Origin: Patella vulgata
Taxonomy: Eukaryota > Mollusca > Gastropoda > Patellidae
DNA: 64,000 nucleotides
Reading direction: 5' to 3'
Assembly: GCF_932274485.2 (NCBI RefSeq)
Contig: NC_065887.2
Span: 8,714,001 to 8,778,000 of the forward strand
This document shows, piece after piece, positions 32,801 through 44,338 of this stretch (position 1 is its first letter; each line of letters opens with the position of its first letter). The notes beneath the pieces are model-generated. The model was not told where the DNA came from. It did not search any database and worked only from the letters and a program-made list of their open reading frames with translations. The position numbers and the translations under genes were made by a program.

Positions 32801-33541
32801 TATGGTAGGCGGAGATGGATTGTCAGTTATTGCGTGTACCTGAACCAGGCCAGTATGTACATCATCGAGAGAAATTATTTAAATACATTGTTATTGTACT
32901 CAGGAATTTTAAACACATAAGAAAGAGAACGTGGTTGATAATTTACAGGTGTTGTTTGTTATTGTTTAGTTTAAAACACGTGCCATGTACTTATATAACA
33001 GTGTACATCTGCTAATTTAAAGAACCTTAAGATAATGTCTATTATTGTTATAAACAAAAACAAATGTCATCATAAATACGGTGAAATCACTTGTGCCGAA
33101 CATTTGAGATAAATATGTTCCCAGCAAACCGGATTGTCTAACATCGGAACCAGTTTGATTAATCTATGTCAAACCTTAGTTGTATAATGCCGAGACGTAG
33201 AGACGTATTTAACCAAAACACAAAATGTTTAGAAACTTTTAAATGAAAAGAGGTATGAGATGTTCCTGAATGATTGCGCATACTATACCACTTTTCGTGC
33301 ACAACACCTGTATTTCTTCGTCACTTTGAAAAATCAGTTGAAACATTTTGAAACAATAGTAGCATATCCCGCAAGTAAAATTATTTACGCCCAACTCACC
33401 CGTTCTGAACTAGTGTATTCAACAAACTAAGTCTTACAACCTATCCGTTTGCAAACGCTAGTTTGTATTTCAGTTGTATGTATAGATGAATGTTTTCGTG
33501 TATTTCGGCACATGAGAAATTGGAAATGTGTATGATATATA
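32801..33541. other. No recognisable feature
   Basis: AT-rich. A 66-codon frame at 32815-33015 has no recognisable motif. Confidence 0.45.
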
Positions 33542-34153
33542 CTCTTCAAAAAAGTAGGGGATATTCAGCCCCCCCCCCCCAAAAAAAAACTGCGGAAATG
33601 CACTGCTGTTTTTATTAGGGGTAACCAGTGTATGTTAATAACAGGCCAATTGCCTACACATGAACATAAACAGTTCATATGACCGGCTTATCTGACGTCC
33701 CCATGTCACTCGCAAAGAGATATACTGTCAAAAGTGAAAATAGACGTTTTTGATTTTGGTCTTAATAATGAGTATTTGCTCCACCAATCCTCAGACATTC
33801 AGCAATTCGTCGTGGCATGCTCCTAATCAACCGTCCAATCACGATTAGGGTCAATCTGACCCACCCCTCTTGCAGTGCCACGGCCAAATCATAGGGAAGC
33901 AAACATGGATAGGATAAACCGGCAAGCAGCAGTTTTCACCAACCCTTCCTTGAAGTGTAAAATTTGACAATGAACCCATCCCACGTGTATGGCGCTATTG
34001 CGTGTCGCACATGCAGCTCAGTGGTTATGTTGGGGCGATAAGTTCTTCATCCTTGAATATTCTCTCAAAGCATGTCAAGTGTCCATGACTATTTATCACA
34101 TCACAACCTGAATAGGTATTTGCATTTCAATATCCCGTACTTTTTTTGAAGAG
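33542..34153 (-). mobile_element. Tc1-type transposon relic, internally deleted
   Basis: Terminal inverted repeats of about 23 bp: CTCTTCAAAAAAGTAGGGGA on the left, and CTCTTCAAAAAAAGTACGGG as the complement of the right end, both followed by ATATT. Flanked by TA (33540-33541 and 34154-34155), the Tc1/mariner target. At 612 bp it is less than half a usual Tc1 element. The inside keeps the end of a transposase gene on the minus strand. Confidence 0.9.
33762..33899 (-). pseudogene. Tc1-type transposase, C-terminal remnant
   Basis: Read on the minus strand this gives 45 codons and a stop, ending SMPRRIAECLRIGGANTHY. The pattern W-x(n)-I-x-L-I-x-S-MPRR-x(n)-GG is the familiar C-terminus of Tc1-family transposases, after the catalytic core. 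The DDE domain and the DNA-binding N-terminus are absent, so it cannot be active. The match is from memory of the family. Confidence 0.85.
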
Positions 34154-34896
34154 TATATATAATTGCAAATTCCTTGCTCTCTTAAAATTTTTTTTGTGTA
34201 TTTATGTAATCAATTGTTTACAGACATAATTTGTTCCACCTGAACGACCAGACATTTTTCACTCTTTTCCAATTATACTCCGGTAAATAGGCAATCATTT
34301 ATAGTCTATTTTCAACGACAAACACTGTCTAGGTCAACACCATTAGATCGGGATGTGCCATATTTGAACTTATACAATGTGTAAAACAATTGTATAAGAT
34401 GATTAATTTATTTGTTTAATTCAATTTAATCTGGCTATACCTAGTTTTGTATAATATTCAAAATCTAAACGATTCGGCCCAATACTCGTTGAGAAAAAGA
34501 GAAAAAGTAAGTTTTCTATTATTCTTGTATTCTAAAACAGAAATTATTTAAATTTATCTTTTACTTTAAGTTATGTATTGTCCACATTAAAAATACGCCC
34601 ATTCATTCAAATGACCCCTTAAAACACATCATAAAGTCTTAGGAATACGAACCGAGACATCTCCACCATGTGTAGCGTGTGTTGGTATCTCAACACACGT
34701 ATGGGAGTTTGGGATCTCATCTTATATAATCTGTCATACGGCATTTTATTCCAACAAAACCGTGTCTACAAATCTCATCAAAAGGGCGTGGGGGAATCCC
34801 GCTTGACCATAGTAACCGATCACGTGACCAAACATATATCAGGTGATCGAGTCACAGGGATAACCTGTCAAAGAGGTACCATAAGTGGGGTAAATA
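34154..34896. other. No recognisable feature
   Basis: AT-rich. A 104-codon frame starting near 34668 runs into the next element and shows no domain. Confidence 0.45.
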
Positions 34897-35049
34897 CAGG
34901 GCCGGCGGAAGCGATTCTTGATTGGGGGGGGGGGGGCTTCCATCCTAGGTCCTTACAGGCAAGGGTCCAGGGGTCGCAATAACCTGGAGAAAAGAGTACT
35001 TGCGGCAGCCCCCAGCCCCCCAGCCCCCCCCCCCACTCCGCCGGGCCTG
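34897..35049. mobile_element. Probable short hAT-like MITE with G/C tracts
   Basis: Ends are CAGGGCCGGCGGAA and (complement of right) CAGGCCCGGCGGAG, each followed by a G-run, so the top strand has a G-tract left and a C-tract right. CAGGGCCGGCG ends are typical of some hAT MITEs. A clean 8-bp duplication could not be seen. Confidence 0.6.
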
Positions 35050-35281
35050 ACATATAAGGAGGTATTATCCACACATCATTGAGGAGTAATGCATCTGAGC
35101 AACATGACGAAATTAATGAGAATGGGAAGAATGTACATTGTGTTTATATAATTTGTCCGTACACATGTCTACAGTATTGTATTTGTGTATGTGTTTGTGG
35201 CAAATAACTTTCCCTTAAAAGAATGTATAATTACCAAACGAGTCCGTCAAACTTTAATTTCATAACACAAAAATGTAAATT

Positions 35282-35550
35282 CGGGGCGTTGGATCACATG
35301 GCCGCATGGTTAGCACGTGCGCGCAGTATCATAAGGTCTGTCATTGATTCAACTGGCGTGGTTTCGATTATCCGGTTGCACGTGACAAGGAAGAGGGTCG
35401 CCTGTCCTACCTCGCGGGTTTTCTCAGGGTCCTCCTGTTTCCTCCCATTGCTAGAGACTCCTACGCGCAAGCGAATTATTTGAATAAAATTGAACCATGT
35501 GTTAGTCCCGAAATGACCCAGTTTGTGTCGAGTGGAAGTTAAACCCCATC
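35282..35550 (+). mobile_element. SINE-A, full-length body
   Basis: Head CATGGCCGCATGGTTAGCAC, B-box-like GGTTTCGATTATCC, V-like block TTTTCTCAGGGTCCTCCTG, GCGCAAGCGAATTATTTG and 3' end GTTAAACCCCATC. There is almost no (TC)n tail. Confidence 0.88.
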
Positions 35551-36259
35551 TAATTTAATTGTTTAGCTCATGGTGCTAGAACAATGTGGGATCTCGTATT
35601 CTCGTCTTGTGGACAGTTGGTTTGTCACCGGAATCAATCGTTCATGACCGAAATAAGACAAGGCCTATTCCCAGACCCGTATTTACCCACCCTATTCACT
35701 CGTTCGCCCCCTTTCGAAAACCATACTTCTCACTCACCCCCTCGAGGTCATAAACGTCACCTGACTAACGTCACCTATAGTGACGGATGCAAGTGCTAGT
35801 GCTAGTGTGTAAGCCGACTATACCCACATATCACGTTTGGGTCGTCGTGGAGCCTTTTACGTCACCGAAAAAGCAAGCATCCCTAGGAAACTCTATTCAC
35901 CCCTAAAAAAACCCCAAACAAAACCCACCTCAAATCGCCCCCATCCCGCCGTGGACCCTTGACAATCTCTATTCACCCATGGGGGTCCACGTGGACCACG
36001 GTTTGTGAATCACTCTTCTAGGCCTAATCGATATTGTTTAAATGAAACCAGATGCGTATTTATCTGGAATCGCTTTAATTAAACAAATCCCCCCAGTGAG
36101 TTCAGACTACAGACGTTAACTATAAATCATGCTTATGATTATTTTATTAAGTGCACGGTATGCCAAGATTGATGCATCATGATCTGTTTGTGATTTGATT
36201 AACGTGTTCCCTGTTTTTTGTTATAAACACCAGCCATTGCATAGATTGTTAAAGATATA
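35551..36259. other. No recognisable feature
   Basis: Mixed composition with C-rich stretches near 35690-35980. The 71-codon frame at 35584-35799 shows no recognisable motif. Confidence 0.45.
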
Positions 36260-36289
36260 CTCCAAGTGAAAGCTGGCTAGTGATACTAT

Positions 36290-36785
36290 AACACCTATTA
36301 CCACGTAGTATTATAACCACGTGGTAATAGGTGTATATTATACACTAGGATAGTAGTATTATAACTGCACGTGGTATCATTTGTATGGTATATACCAGAC
36401 TAGTATATTCTAGACTAGTAGTATTGTAACCACGAGGTATCCGGTATATTCTAGACTAGTAACATTGTAACCACGAGGTATCAGATATATTTTATACTAG
36501 TAACATTGTAACCACGAGGTATCCGGTATATTCTAGACTAGTAGTATTGTAACCACGAGGTATCCGGTATATTCTAGACTAGTAGTATTGTAACCACGAG
36601 GTATCCGGTATATTCTAGACTAGTAGTATTGTAACCACGAGGTATCAGGTATATTCGAGACTAGTAGTATTGTAACCACGAGGTATCCGGTATATTCTAG
36701 ACTAGTAACATTGTAACCACGAGGTAACAGGTGTATTCTAAACTAGTAATATTGTAACCACGAGGTATCAGGTATATCCCAGACG
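36290..36785. repeat. Minisatellite, 41-bp unit
   Basis: Nine or ten units of about 41 bp with GTAACCACGAGGTATC, GGTATATTCTAGACTAGTA and a GTATT or ACATT end. It starts with a palindrome (CCTATTACCACGT and its complement at 36293-36330). The TCTAGACTAGTA core is itself near-palindromic. Confidence 0.93.
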
Positions 36786-37149
36786 TGGTGTGATTTGTAT
36801 AAGATTGGTGAAGGTATTTTAACACAATAATTCCCAGTTATAAACAAACTAACCCGGTTACTGTTAGATCAATTGGGGTTACTATCGGGCTTCCTTGAAT
36901 TTTTCCGTTAAAGTTAAGTTCGAAATACAAACTGATATATATATATATATGTACTAATCAGTAACCCATGCAAGGTGCGCTTAGTGCACACATTGTTTAA
37001 ATTACTTAAATTGATATTAAATGTTTGAGGGGTTGTCTGGGTTCGTTAAACCTACTTATGCCAGCTCCTGTTATCTAGGGAATGAATTTCTGCCCGGTGC
37101 TCAATGAGCCTAATTGGCTTAAACATTAAGTACACTAATGCAGTTATGC
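36786..37149. other. No recognisable feature
   Basis: Contains a short (AT)n near 36934-36950; nothing else supported. Confidence 0.45.
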
Positions 37150-37385
37150 TGCAATGGGGGAGGGGCATTGATCTAATGTGTACGCTTTAGATCATAGGGT
37201 CTGTTAATGAATCAAGTGAGGTGGTTTTGATCCAACACTTGTATCTAACAAGGAGTAGGGGACGGACGCCTGCCTAACCGGGTTTCTCCCAGTAGTAAAG
37301 ACATATATGCGGAAGCGAATTATTGGAATAAAATTGTATCATATCTTAGTCCCGAAATGATCTATTCTGTGCTGAGTAGGAGTCC
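37150..37385 (+). mobile_element. SINE-A, old diverged copy
   Basis: All domains can be traced in order: G-run, TAGATCATAGGGTCTGTTAA, GTGGTTTTGATCCAACAC (decayed B box), AACAAGGAGTAGG, GGGTTTCTCCCAG, GCGGAAGCGAATTATTGGA and TTAGTCCCGAAATGAT. Many substitutions, and no (TC)n tail remains. Confidence 0.78.
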
Positions 37386-38035
37386 GTACAATCTGGTCGT
37401 TTCTAACAATAACATGTAAAATATAGTATAGCTTTTAATAATAAATCAATGTTTTGTATGACTTTAATGTGATTCTAATATATGATGTTACACACTGAAG
37501 GTAATGTGAACTATGTACTATGTACTATGTCGTAAAAAAATGTCGAACCGTACCAGTGATGGAATGACCCAGCTCTTTATTCGTTGGAAGTCCGTACAAA
37601 CTTGTCGAGTTCAACAATAACATGGCTTTAATAACAATCATTACTGATATAGAGATAGTTGAGACATAACTAATTAATACAAGTTGTTATCAGCAAGTCA
37701 AGTGAGCAACAGAATGTTTGTCCATAGATCGATATAATATCGATTAGAACAGGTTCGATCTCAAGCGTCTAGAAATAATACTCTGTATTCAATCGTAAAC
37801 CTCAGACGCATACGTCTAGTAACCTTTGACAATATCTCAAGGAATATCATTGGTTTTTAAAGACATGAAACTGAACGTTTACTGTGGCGCTGTGTTGCAC
37901 TAGGGAAGAGGTTTCTGATGGGCTTTAGGCCTAAACAGTCAGAAACAGTGTTTACCATTGGCAGTATGATAAAGTTACATTGACAGTTGCGAATTGAAAT
38001 AAGAGGAGACCACTGTCCGGTCCACACTAACTCTT
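37386..38035. other. No recognisable feature
   Basis: A short phrase (AGTCCGTACAA, ACAATAACATG) occurs at 37380-37415 and 37588-37625. Otherwise nothing. Confidence 0.45.
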
Positions 38036-38764
38036 CTGGCGAACCGACGAATCTGATATATTTAAGTATTGAGAATTATGTGTTTGAAATTTGCGTTCTG
38101 TTGTTATATCTGTGGACATCAAATAATAACATTCATTTGTCATTTAATATTTCATACATATACATCAGGACACCGAACGCCATTTACATAAATGTTATTA
38201 TTTGATGGCTACAGAGATAACAACAGAACTCAAACTTCAAACACATAATTCTCAATACTTAAAGGAGCTAAAAATGAGTTGCAACCTATATAATAATGTA
38301 ATATGAATGTATATAAACTGATTTACATTCAATCATTTCTGTTTTACTGTAATTTCTAATCAGTTATGTTCGGCGAAATACGCCAGAAGTATCATGTGAA
38401 TGGCAATCTTTAGCGTCTGGTTTTTCCAGTCTACATCGATGGTATTTATTGCGCATGCTCTCCAGATAAGAATATTGCGTCACCATTTGACATGACTTGT
38501 GGAATATGTTTAGCCCCGTTCTTTGAGTCCCTTATTCCAAATGGCGCTGAAACACATTATGGTACACGATTCTTGTACCAATGGTAAAATGTTTATTTTA
38601 TCTTAAATATTGGTTATCAGAAGTCCATCTTTTCCCGGTAAGATCACAATATCAATGTTGATTTAAATTGACAAATAATTCGTGTTTTTAATGTCGAAGA
38701 TTTTTGATGATATTGAGTTAGAGCATTAGCTCCTTTAAACATATCAGATTGGTGGGTTCGCCAG
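38036..38764. mobile_element. Inverted-repeat DNA element with nested insertion
   Basis: The outer terminal inverted repeats read CTGGCGAACCGACGAATCTG on the left and, as complement, CTGGCGAACCCACCAATCTG on the right. Both continue to ATATRTTTAAAGGAGCTAA once the inner insertion is left out. Without the 193-bp insert and its TTAA copy it measures about 530 bp. Non-coding; superfamily unassigned. Confidence 0.8.
38066..38258. mobile_element. TTAA-flanked hairpin MITE
   Basis: It is flanked by TTAA at 38062-38065 and 38259-38262. The arms are about 70 bp with few mismatches, beginning GTATTGAGAATTATGTGTTT on both strands and including CTGTTGTTAT and CATCAAATAATAACATT. TTAA duplication is the hallmark of piggyBac-type elements, so it may be a piggyBac-mobilised MITE. 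It inserted inside the left terminal repeat of the outer element. Confidence 0.87.
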
Positions 38765-39217
38765 GAACGCGCTGACTTCTCACATAGACGTTAATCCGGT
38801 GGATGCAGAAAAATAGAACATTAAACAGTATTACATTTTAGTTTAGTTTCGTATTATTTCAAACATGTCACATTCGAGCAGACAGGGAAAGGTAGATTTT
38901 ACCGTCAAGCCAAAGTTGGCCATTTGTTAATTCTCTAAGGTTGTTAATTGCACTTAAAACTATAAATCGATATGCTTTCCGACTCCATCATCCAGATTAA
39001 GGTCCATCATTAAGTCATAAATCCGTACATAATGTTTAGGCAGAGATTTGAGTGAAAGAGGCTTTATGACCATTATGCGGCTACAATCCATTCAGATCAT
39101 AGTCTAAATAACCCGATGAATTCCCATAGTATATCGACCAAATATCTACAAGACATAACGGCAATGACCATGTAGCTCAAAATCTCATTTTATTAACTTG
39201 GGTTTACTCCGCAATAA
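38765..39217. other. No recognisable feature
   Basis: No supported gene or repeat. Confidence 0.45.
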
Positions 39218-39500
39218 ATGGGGTGGGAGCTGAGGGTGGATGGAGGCGATCGGTCTAACCCGTGCGCTTTAGAATATGTCATGGTCTGGCATTGAGTCAA
39301 CTGGCGTGGTTACGGCCTCAAGCATGTGCGTGGCGAGGAGTAGAGTCGCATGTCCAACCTCATGGGTTTTCTCCGGGTTCAATGGTTTTCACCCGCTTCT
39401 GAAGACCCGTACATGTACGTGCAAGCATGTATTATGCTAGTCCCAAAATGACGTAACATAGTCTGAGTCGAGTGGATGTTAAACCCCATTCCCCAGCGCA
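39218..39500 (+). mobile_element. SINE-A, diverged
   Basis: Recognisable by GGCATTGAGTCAACTGGCGT, GAGTAGAGTCGCATGTCCAA, GGGTTTTCTCCGGGTTCAAT and GAGTCGAGTGGATGTTAAAC. The B box is altered (GGTTACGGCCTC). Confidence 0.8.
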
Positions 39501-39677
39501 AAAACGAAGACGTAATAATCAATAACAAAAATGAAAGTAGAAAATCAGTTGCCCTCAATACGTGACAATAACTGTTTATTAGATAAAGAAAAAAATATCT
39601 TCGTGATTACACCCAAACGTCGAGGAATAAGCCATGGTTAAAGTAAAGTCAGATCGTTTCCTACCAATTTAACAATA

Positions 39678-39943
39678 CGAGAGAGTGAGAGTTTAACGTC
39701 CACTCGACACAAACTAGATCATTTCGGGACTAACATACGGTTCAGTTTTTTTCCATAATTCGCATGCGGGTAGGAATCTTTAAGAGTGAGAGAAAACCGG
39801 AGTACCCGGAGAAAACCCAGGAGGTTTGACAGGCGACCCTATTCCTTGTCACGTACAACCAAGGAATCGAACCCACGCCAGTTGACTCAATGGCAGACCT
39901 TTTGGTGCAGAGCGCACGCGCTAGCCATTCGGCCACCCAAGCC
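39678..39943 (-). mobile_element. SINE-A (39678 copy)
   Basis: Short (GA)n, then AGTTTAACGTCCACTCGACA and the full body. The B-box region is AAGGAATCGAACCCACGCC and the head is CTAGCCATTCGGCCACCCAA. Its B box (GGGTTCGATTCC) is closer to the tRNA consensus than in most copies. Confidence 0.88.
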
Positions 39944-40146
39944 CTAGAATTTAAAAATAAATGATATACTTGCATCACGAAATTACAGTCGACATATCGG
40001 ACGTTTCCGGAGAGATCTGGGCCATACAGCTACATACTTTCACCGAACACACGGACGGCAGCGATTTATGAATTGTAAAGTGGGTTTATGTCAGCGACTA
40101 TATTCACAGTCTAGGTTGTTTTTATCGACGCTACATTTCTCTTACA

Positions 40147-40240
40147 CCGTCTAGTCGTTTGGATGGGATGATAAACCAAAACCCCACGTATCCATTGGTG
40201 TGCATGTAAAAAGAACCCGTGTCATCAGTTGGATCTCAAA
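40147..40240 (+). mobile_element. SINE-B body fragment
   Basis: CGTCTAGTCGTTTGGATGGG, then ATAAACC, GTATCCATTGGTGTGCATGT and AAAAAGAACCC match the SINE-B centre read in its sense orientation. Ends are unclear. Confidence 0.55.
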
Positions 40241-40329
40241 AATGTGTCTGTACAAAATGTCGTTAATAGCACAATATTTATTAGCACCGATGGATCGGAA
40301 AAGTAAGACCCTAAACCCCCTTTCATTAT

Positions 40330-40596
40330 ATTAGGGGGTTTAACGTCCACTCGACACAAACTAGGTCATTTTGGGACTAACATGGTTTAAATTTTTTATT
40401 TCAATAATTCGCTTGTGCTTAGGGGTCTTTAGCAGTGGGAGGAACCGGAGGACCCGGAGAAAAACCACGAGGATGGACGGGCGACCCTACTCCTTGTCAC
40501 GTACAACAGGGGATTCGACACCACGCCAGTTGACTCAATGACAGGCCTTATGATACAGCGCGCACGTGCTAATCATTCGGCCACCCCCCCCCCCGT
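40330..40596 (-). mobile_element. SINE-A, full-length body
   Basis: GGGTTTAACGTCCACTCGAC, then TTTTGGGACTAACAT, the V-like block and the B-box region GGGGATTCGACACCACGC. Head CTAATCATTCGGCCACCCCC. The (GA)n tail is absent. Confidence 0.88.
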
Positions 40597-41366
40597 TTGC
40601 TAAGCTGCTTACACATGATGTGACTGCATTGACAATTTGATAGAGAAACGAACGTTAAACACTAAAGGCAAAAGAAGAAGATTATCGTAGAATGTGAACT
40701 ATATGACACCGTCCCTTTAACCAAAGACACAGTTTAAATACTGACACGAATAGTCAGTTAGATAGGTTCTCTTACTGGGTTATCCCATGGGATATCTCTT
40801 GGTTGTAGAGCTTACAAAAAGTTATCTCCGTCTATAAACCGAGCCACTAAAGCCCGAGAACATGAATGGAGATAAGTGTATTAGCCTACCCAAGGTGAAA
40901 CCGAAAGTAGACCAACTATTCCTCCGTGTATATCCTGAAAGAAAATAGTCAAAAATTCCGCACGTATCAAATACCGAAGGGGCTATTTGTAACAATAGAT
41001 AAATATCACAATTCTTCAATTATTAAATCTAACCGTTCTATGGACCGTGAGCGCTTCGCAACCTTTAAGTGAGATTGTATTTGATTGGAAATGTTGAACG
41101 TCAAGTAGTATCAAGTTTAGAAACAGATTGAAAAGAAATGCAATATCAACTAAATGTCAAACTCTGAAAGCCCTTCATGTAATGACATTGTTTGTTTTTG
41201 TTTCAAGTATCTTAACATTGTAAAATTTACATTTAGTGTATGTACACCTAAATGAAATAGCACGCTATCTTAAATGACATTAATTGACAATTTGAACTCT
41301 TTTAAACCCCGCTCTTAAAAGCCTATCGTTAAGAAAATATTTCCTGTGACCTCTGATTCAATAAGG
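40597..41366. other. No recognisable feature
   Basis: AT-rich, with no supported gene or repeat. Confidence 0.45.
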
Positions 41367-41643
41367 GGGGGGGGGTGGGTGGATGGCTGAATGGTTAGCG
41401 TGCGCGCACTGTATCATAAAGTCTGTCATTGAGTCGACTGGCGTGGTTTCAAATCCCCGGTTGTACGTGGCAATTTAAGGAGTAGGGTCGCCTGTCCAAC
41501 CTCGTGGGTTTTCTCTGGGGCCTCCGGTTTCCTACCACTGCTAAAGACCCCTACGCGCAAATTATGTAAATAAAATAAAACCATATGTTAGTCCCGAAAT
41601 GACCTAGTTTGTGTCGAGTGGACGTTAAACCCCATTTCTCTCT

Positions 41644-41675
<32 letters not shown>
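41367..41675 (+). mobile_element. SINE-A, near full-length, (TC)n tail
   Basis: G-run, GGATGGCTGAATGGTTAGCG, B-box-like GGTTTCAAATCCCCGG, V-like block, TAGTCCCGAAATGACCTAG and a (TC)n tail of about 35 bp that ends exactly at the left end of MITE-C copy 4. Confidence 0.9.
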
Positions 41676-41676
41676 A

Positions 41677-42046
41677 TTAAAGATGCATTAAGTAAGGGTT
41701 ACATCAAGAGCTGACAGTTCTCGCTATAATAGTTAAACAAATAGATAATGAAAAGGGAATATTTCAAAAGTTCAGTTAAATTACTCCATTCTGAGTAGAG
41801 TTATCGTCGTTTGCAGAACAGTGAAGTCTCGATTCTCATTGCCACCGATACCTCGATTATCCATTTTTAAATTAAATAATAAACTGCCAGTCGTATTTAA
41901 ATATGTTTAAATCAAAGCTCTAGGGTGTTAATTATGGGCCTGACATGTAAATTAATGTCTAATTAATGATTTATTTAACATCTAAGGCCAAACGAAAGAT
42001 CTTCATCAGACAGATTAAACTCTTGAATAATCTTTAATGCATATAG
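41677..42046 (+). mobile_element. MITE-C copy 4
   Basis: Left end TTAAAGATGCATTAAG, right end TCTTTAATGCATATAG, inverted to each other. Internal family blocks (AAGAGCTGACAGTTCTCGCT, TGTAAATTAATGTCTAATTA) are clear. About 370 bp. Confidence 0.8.
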
Positions 42047-42097
42047 TTTCTTTTACACTTTTTACTCACTTATACAATTTGATTTTTAAACTTTACT

Positions 42098-42175
42098 AGT
42101 AAGTGCAGGAGGACCACACTACACGTAACACAAAAATCCACACGATAAACCTGCGGACAAGACAGAAAATAGAGA
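42098..42175 (+). repeat. Dispersed repeat F, copy 3
   Basis: AGTGCAGGAGGACCACACTA, then ACACAAAAATCC and AAACCTGCGGACAAG resemble 25000-25090. Confidence 0.45.
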
Positions 42176-42249
42176 TTGCACCAAATAAACAAATATTTAC
42201 ACGGGAGGGGGGCTGGAAGTGGCTGGGTTTATGGGTCGAGAGGGGCCAT

Positions 42250-42366
42250 TGAGTAAGGCGCTGGGTTCACTAACCAGGAGGTCTCCGGTGTTGGTCGAGA
42301 AAGTACCTTGGGATTTTACGGAGTGGTGTCCCCTTCTGAGTGGTGCAAGGCGGAGGGCCTGCCAAC
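42250..42366 (+). mobile_element. SINE-B 5' head
   Basis: AGTAAGGCGCTGGGTTCACT, AACCAGGAGGTCTCCGGTGT and TTGGTCGAGAAAGTACC, then TGAGTGGTGCAAGGCGGAGG give the tRNA-like head and the start of the body in sense orientation. The 3' body is missing. Confidence 0.7.
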
Positions 42367-42587
42367 GAATAGCGTCTAGTTATTTCAAATAAGATATGAT
42401 TGTTTTTTTTTATTTCAAATGTCGTTACTTTAATGTACCTTAAGTTGATAAAATGGATTGGATTGTCTAAATAAAACAACAGGCTGTCCTTTAAAAAAAA
42501 CAATGATTGAACGATCGTCTGTATTTTAAGACTGATCTCATTACAAAGTTTAGATAGTCCTAGAACGAACGGCTTAATTTATTAGAG

Positions 42588-42897
42588 GGTAACGCCCACA
42601 AACTAGGTCATTTCAGGACAAACATATGGTACAATTTTGCTTCAATAATGCGCGTAGGGGTCTTTAGAGGCAGGAGGAAACATGAGGCTTTAACGCTCAC
42701 TCCACACAAACTAGGTTATTTTCAATAATACGCTTGCGCATAGGGATCTTTAGGGGTAGAGGACCAGGAGAAAACCCACGAGATTGGACAGGCGACCCTA
42801 CTCCTTGTCACGTAAAAACGGGGAATCGAAACCATGCCACTTGACACAATGACAGACCTTATTATGCAACGCGCACGCGTTAACCTTTCATACGGAC
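42588..42897 (-). mobile_element. SINE-A with duplicated 3' part
   Basis: A first 3' part (CATTTCAGGACAAACATATG to GGAGGAAACATGAGG) is followed by a second 3' start (CTTTAACGCTCACTCCACAC) and then the complete V-like block, B-box region GGGGAATCGAAACC and head. Same architecture and junction point as 21628-21906. Confidence 0.82.
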
Positions 42898-43613
42898 ACA
42901 CGGTCTTTGCTTATAGGCATAAGCTTAGGATTACCCAACTCTAAACTTTCCCTAACCTTGGGTATTCCCGACATTTCTAACCGACCTAAAAATAATTAGG
43001 AGCGTCTTCAATACCAATCAGAAAACGTTGTCTGTGATATCAATGTACACAAAACCTCGCCAGCTTTCCGGCGCCATATTGAATGGTTTGGTGGCACCCA
43101 TGACATAACACACTTTCCATATAGCTATCTCCATATAAGGCATTCTTCACACTATTCCGAGCCCTTGTTTTTATTATTTTTCCAATGTTTGCTTTTATTT
43201 TGGCCTAACAATTGAACACAGTCGTAAGGTGTCATAAAAAACACGCGGTTGCACTAAACAATTCTGGCGACAGACTGCAATAATTTGCTTGTATAGTGAC
43301 GCCCTGGCGTGATATAAATCTAGTTTGTTAAGTTGTGTTTGTTTATGTAGTATGGAATATTCTCCCATGTCGAGCTAATATATTTATCTTTCATTATTAT
43401 TTCATATTGCATATCGCCATTTCAATTACCACATTTATACCCTGGGATTATCGTGGCACTATGACACGATGTCCTTGTCTATGTAATTGCCAACATGAAT
43501 TACCGTCTCTCAAGATTCACGACTGTTGTTATGTATACTATGGTCCTTGCGACCATATTCGTTTTGGTTCATACTTTCTATAGAGTCAAACTACATGTAC
43601 TTAATGAATTGGA

Positions 43614-43656
<43 letters not shown>

Positions 43657-44338
43657 AAACAATGATTGGTAAAATCCTTACCATTGTCAAAATATCCATC
43701 AAATTCTATCTTGTTTATGACATGTGTTTGGTAGACCAAATAAGGTAATGTTCTCGTCAAGGTCAGTCTATGACGTAAAGAAATTAGTGGGTTATTAAAG
43801 AGGGCGTTGAGCGAAATTCATCAGAGCTCACCCAGATATTCCGAGAATCTATCATCTATGCTTTATTGAGAACGAGGACCTTCGAGACCAAACAGTTTAA
43901 CAATAAAGTTGTAGACACGAACTAACCTGTAGTTTTATTTATGATCACAAAGGAAACACAACAAAGAAGTCCGATATTACTACAGAGATTGATCGTCCGG
44001 CCCACTGGATTTCGAATAAAATAGCGCCCCCTCTCCCCGCCAACGGGTGACAAGCTTCGGGAAATATTCACACCCTGTTCGCGCCCCTCTCTTGTCTGTT
44101 GGCTCAGATGGAACCAACATGCTTCCGACAGCCGTGAATTCACTATAGTAAACAGTTTCGAAATGACTGGGTTAAAGACAGTGTTTCACTGACATTTAGT
44201 AATTGAACTGGAGTAAACAGGTCACAATTCTATAGAATACAATTACTGCTTATTACTGAGCGACGTTTCGACTAGGTTTCTCTAGTTATTATCCAGCTTT
44301 CAGAAGGAAAACAGTTCCAATGAGAATCACCATGGTGA
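42898..44338. other. No gene; one (AT)n tract
   Basis: Contains an (AT)n microsatellite at about 43614-43653. Frames of 73-82 codons (for example 43335-43583) show no recognisable motif. Confidence 0.45.
43614..43653. repeat. (AT)n microsatellite, ~20 units
   Basis: Uninterrupted alternating AT. Confidence 0.95.

Noticed and set aside
34668-34982. 104-codon open frame
   Set aside because: It runs into the G-tract of a hAT-like MITE and shows no recognisable domain or sensible composition.
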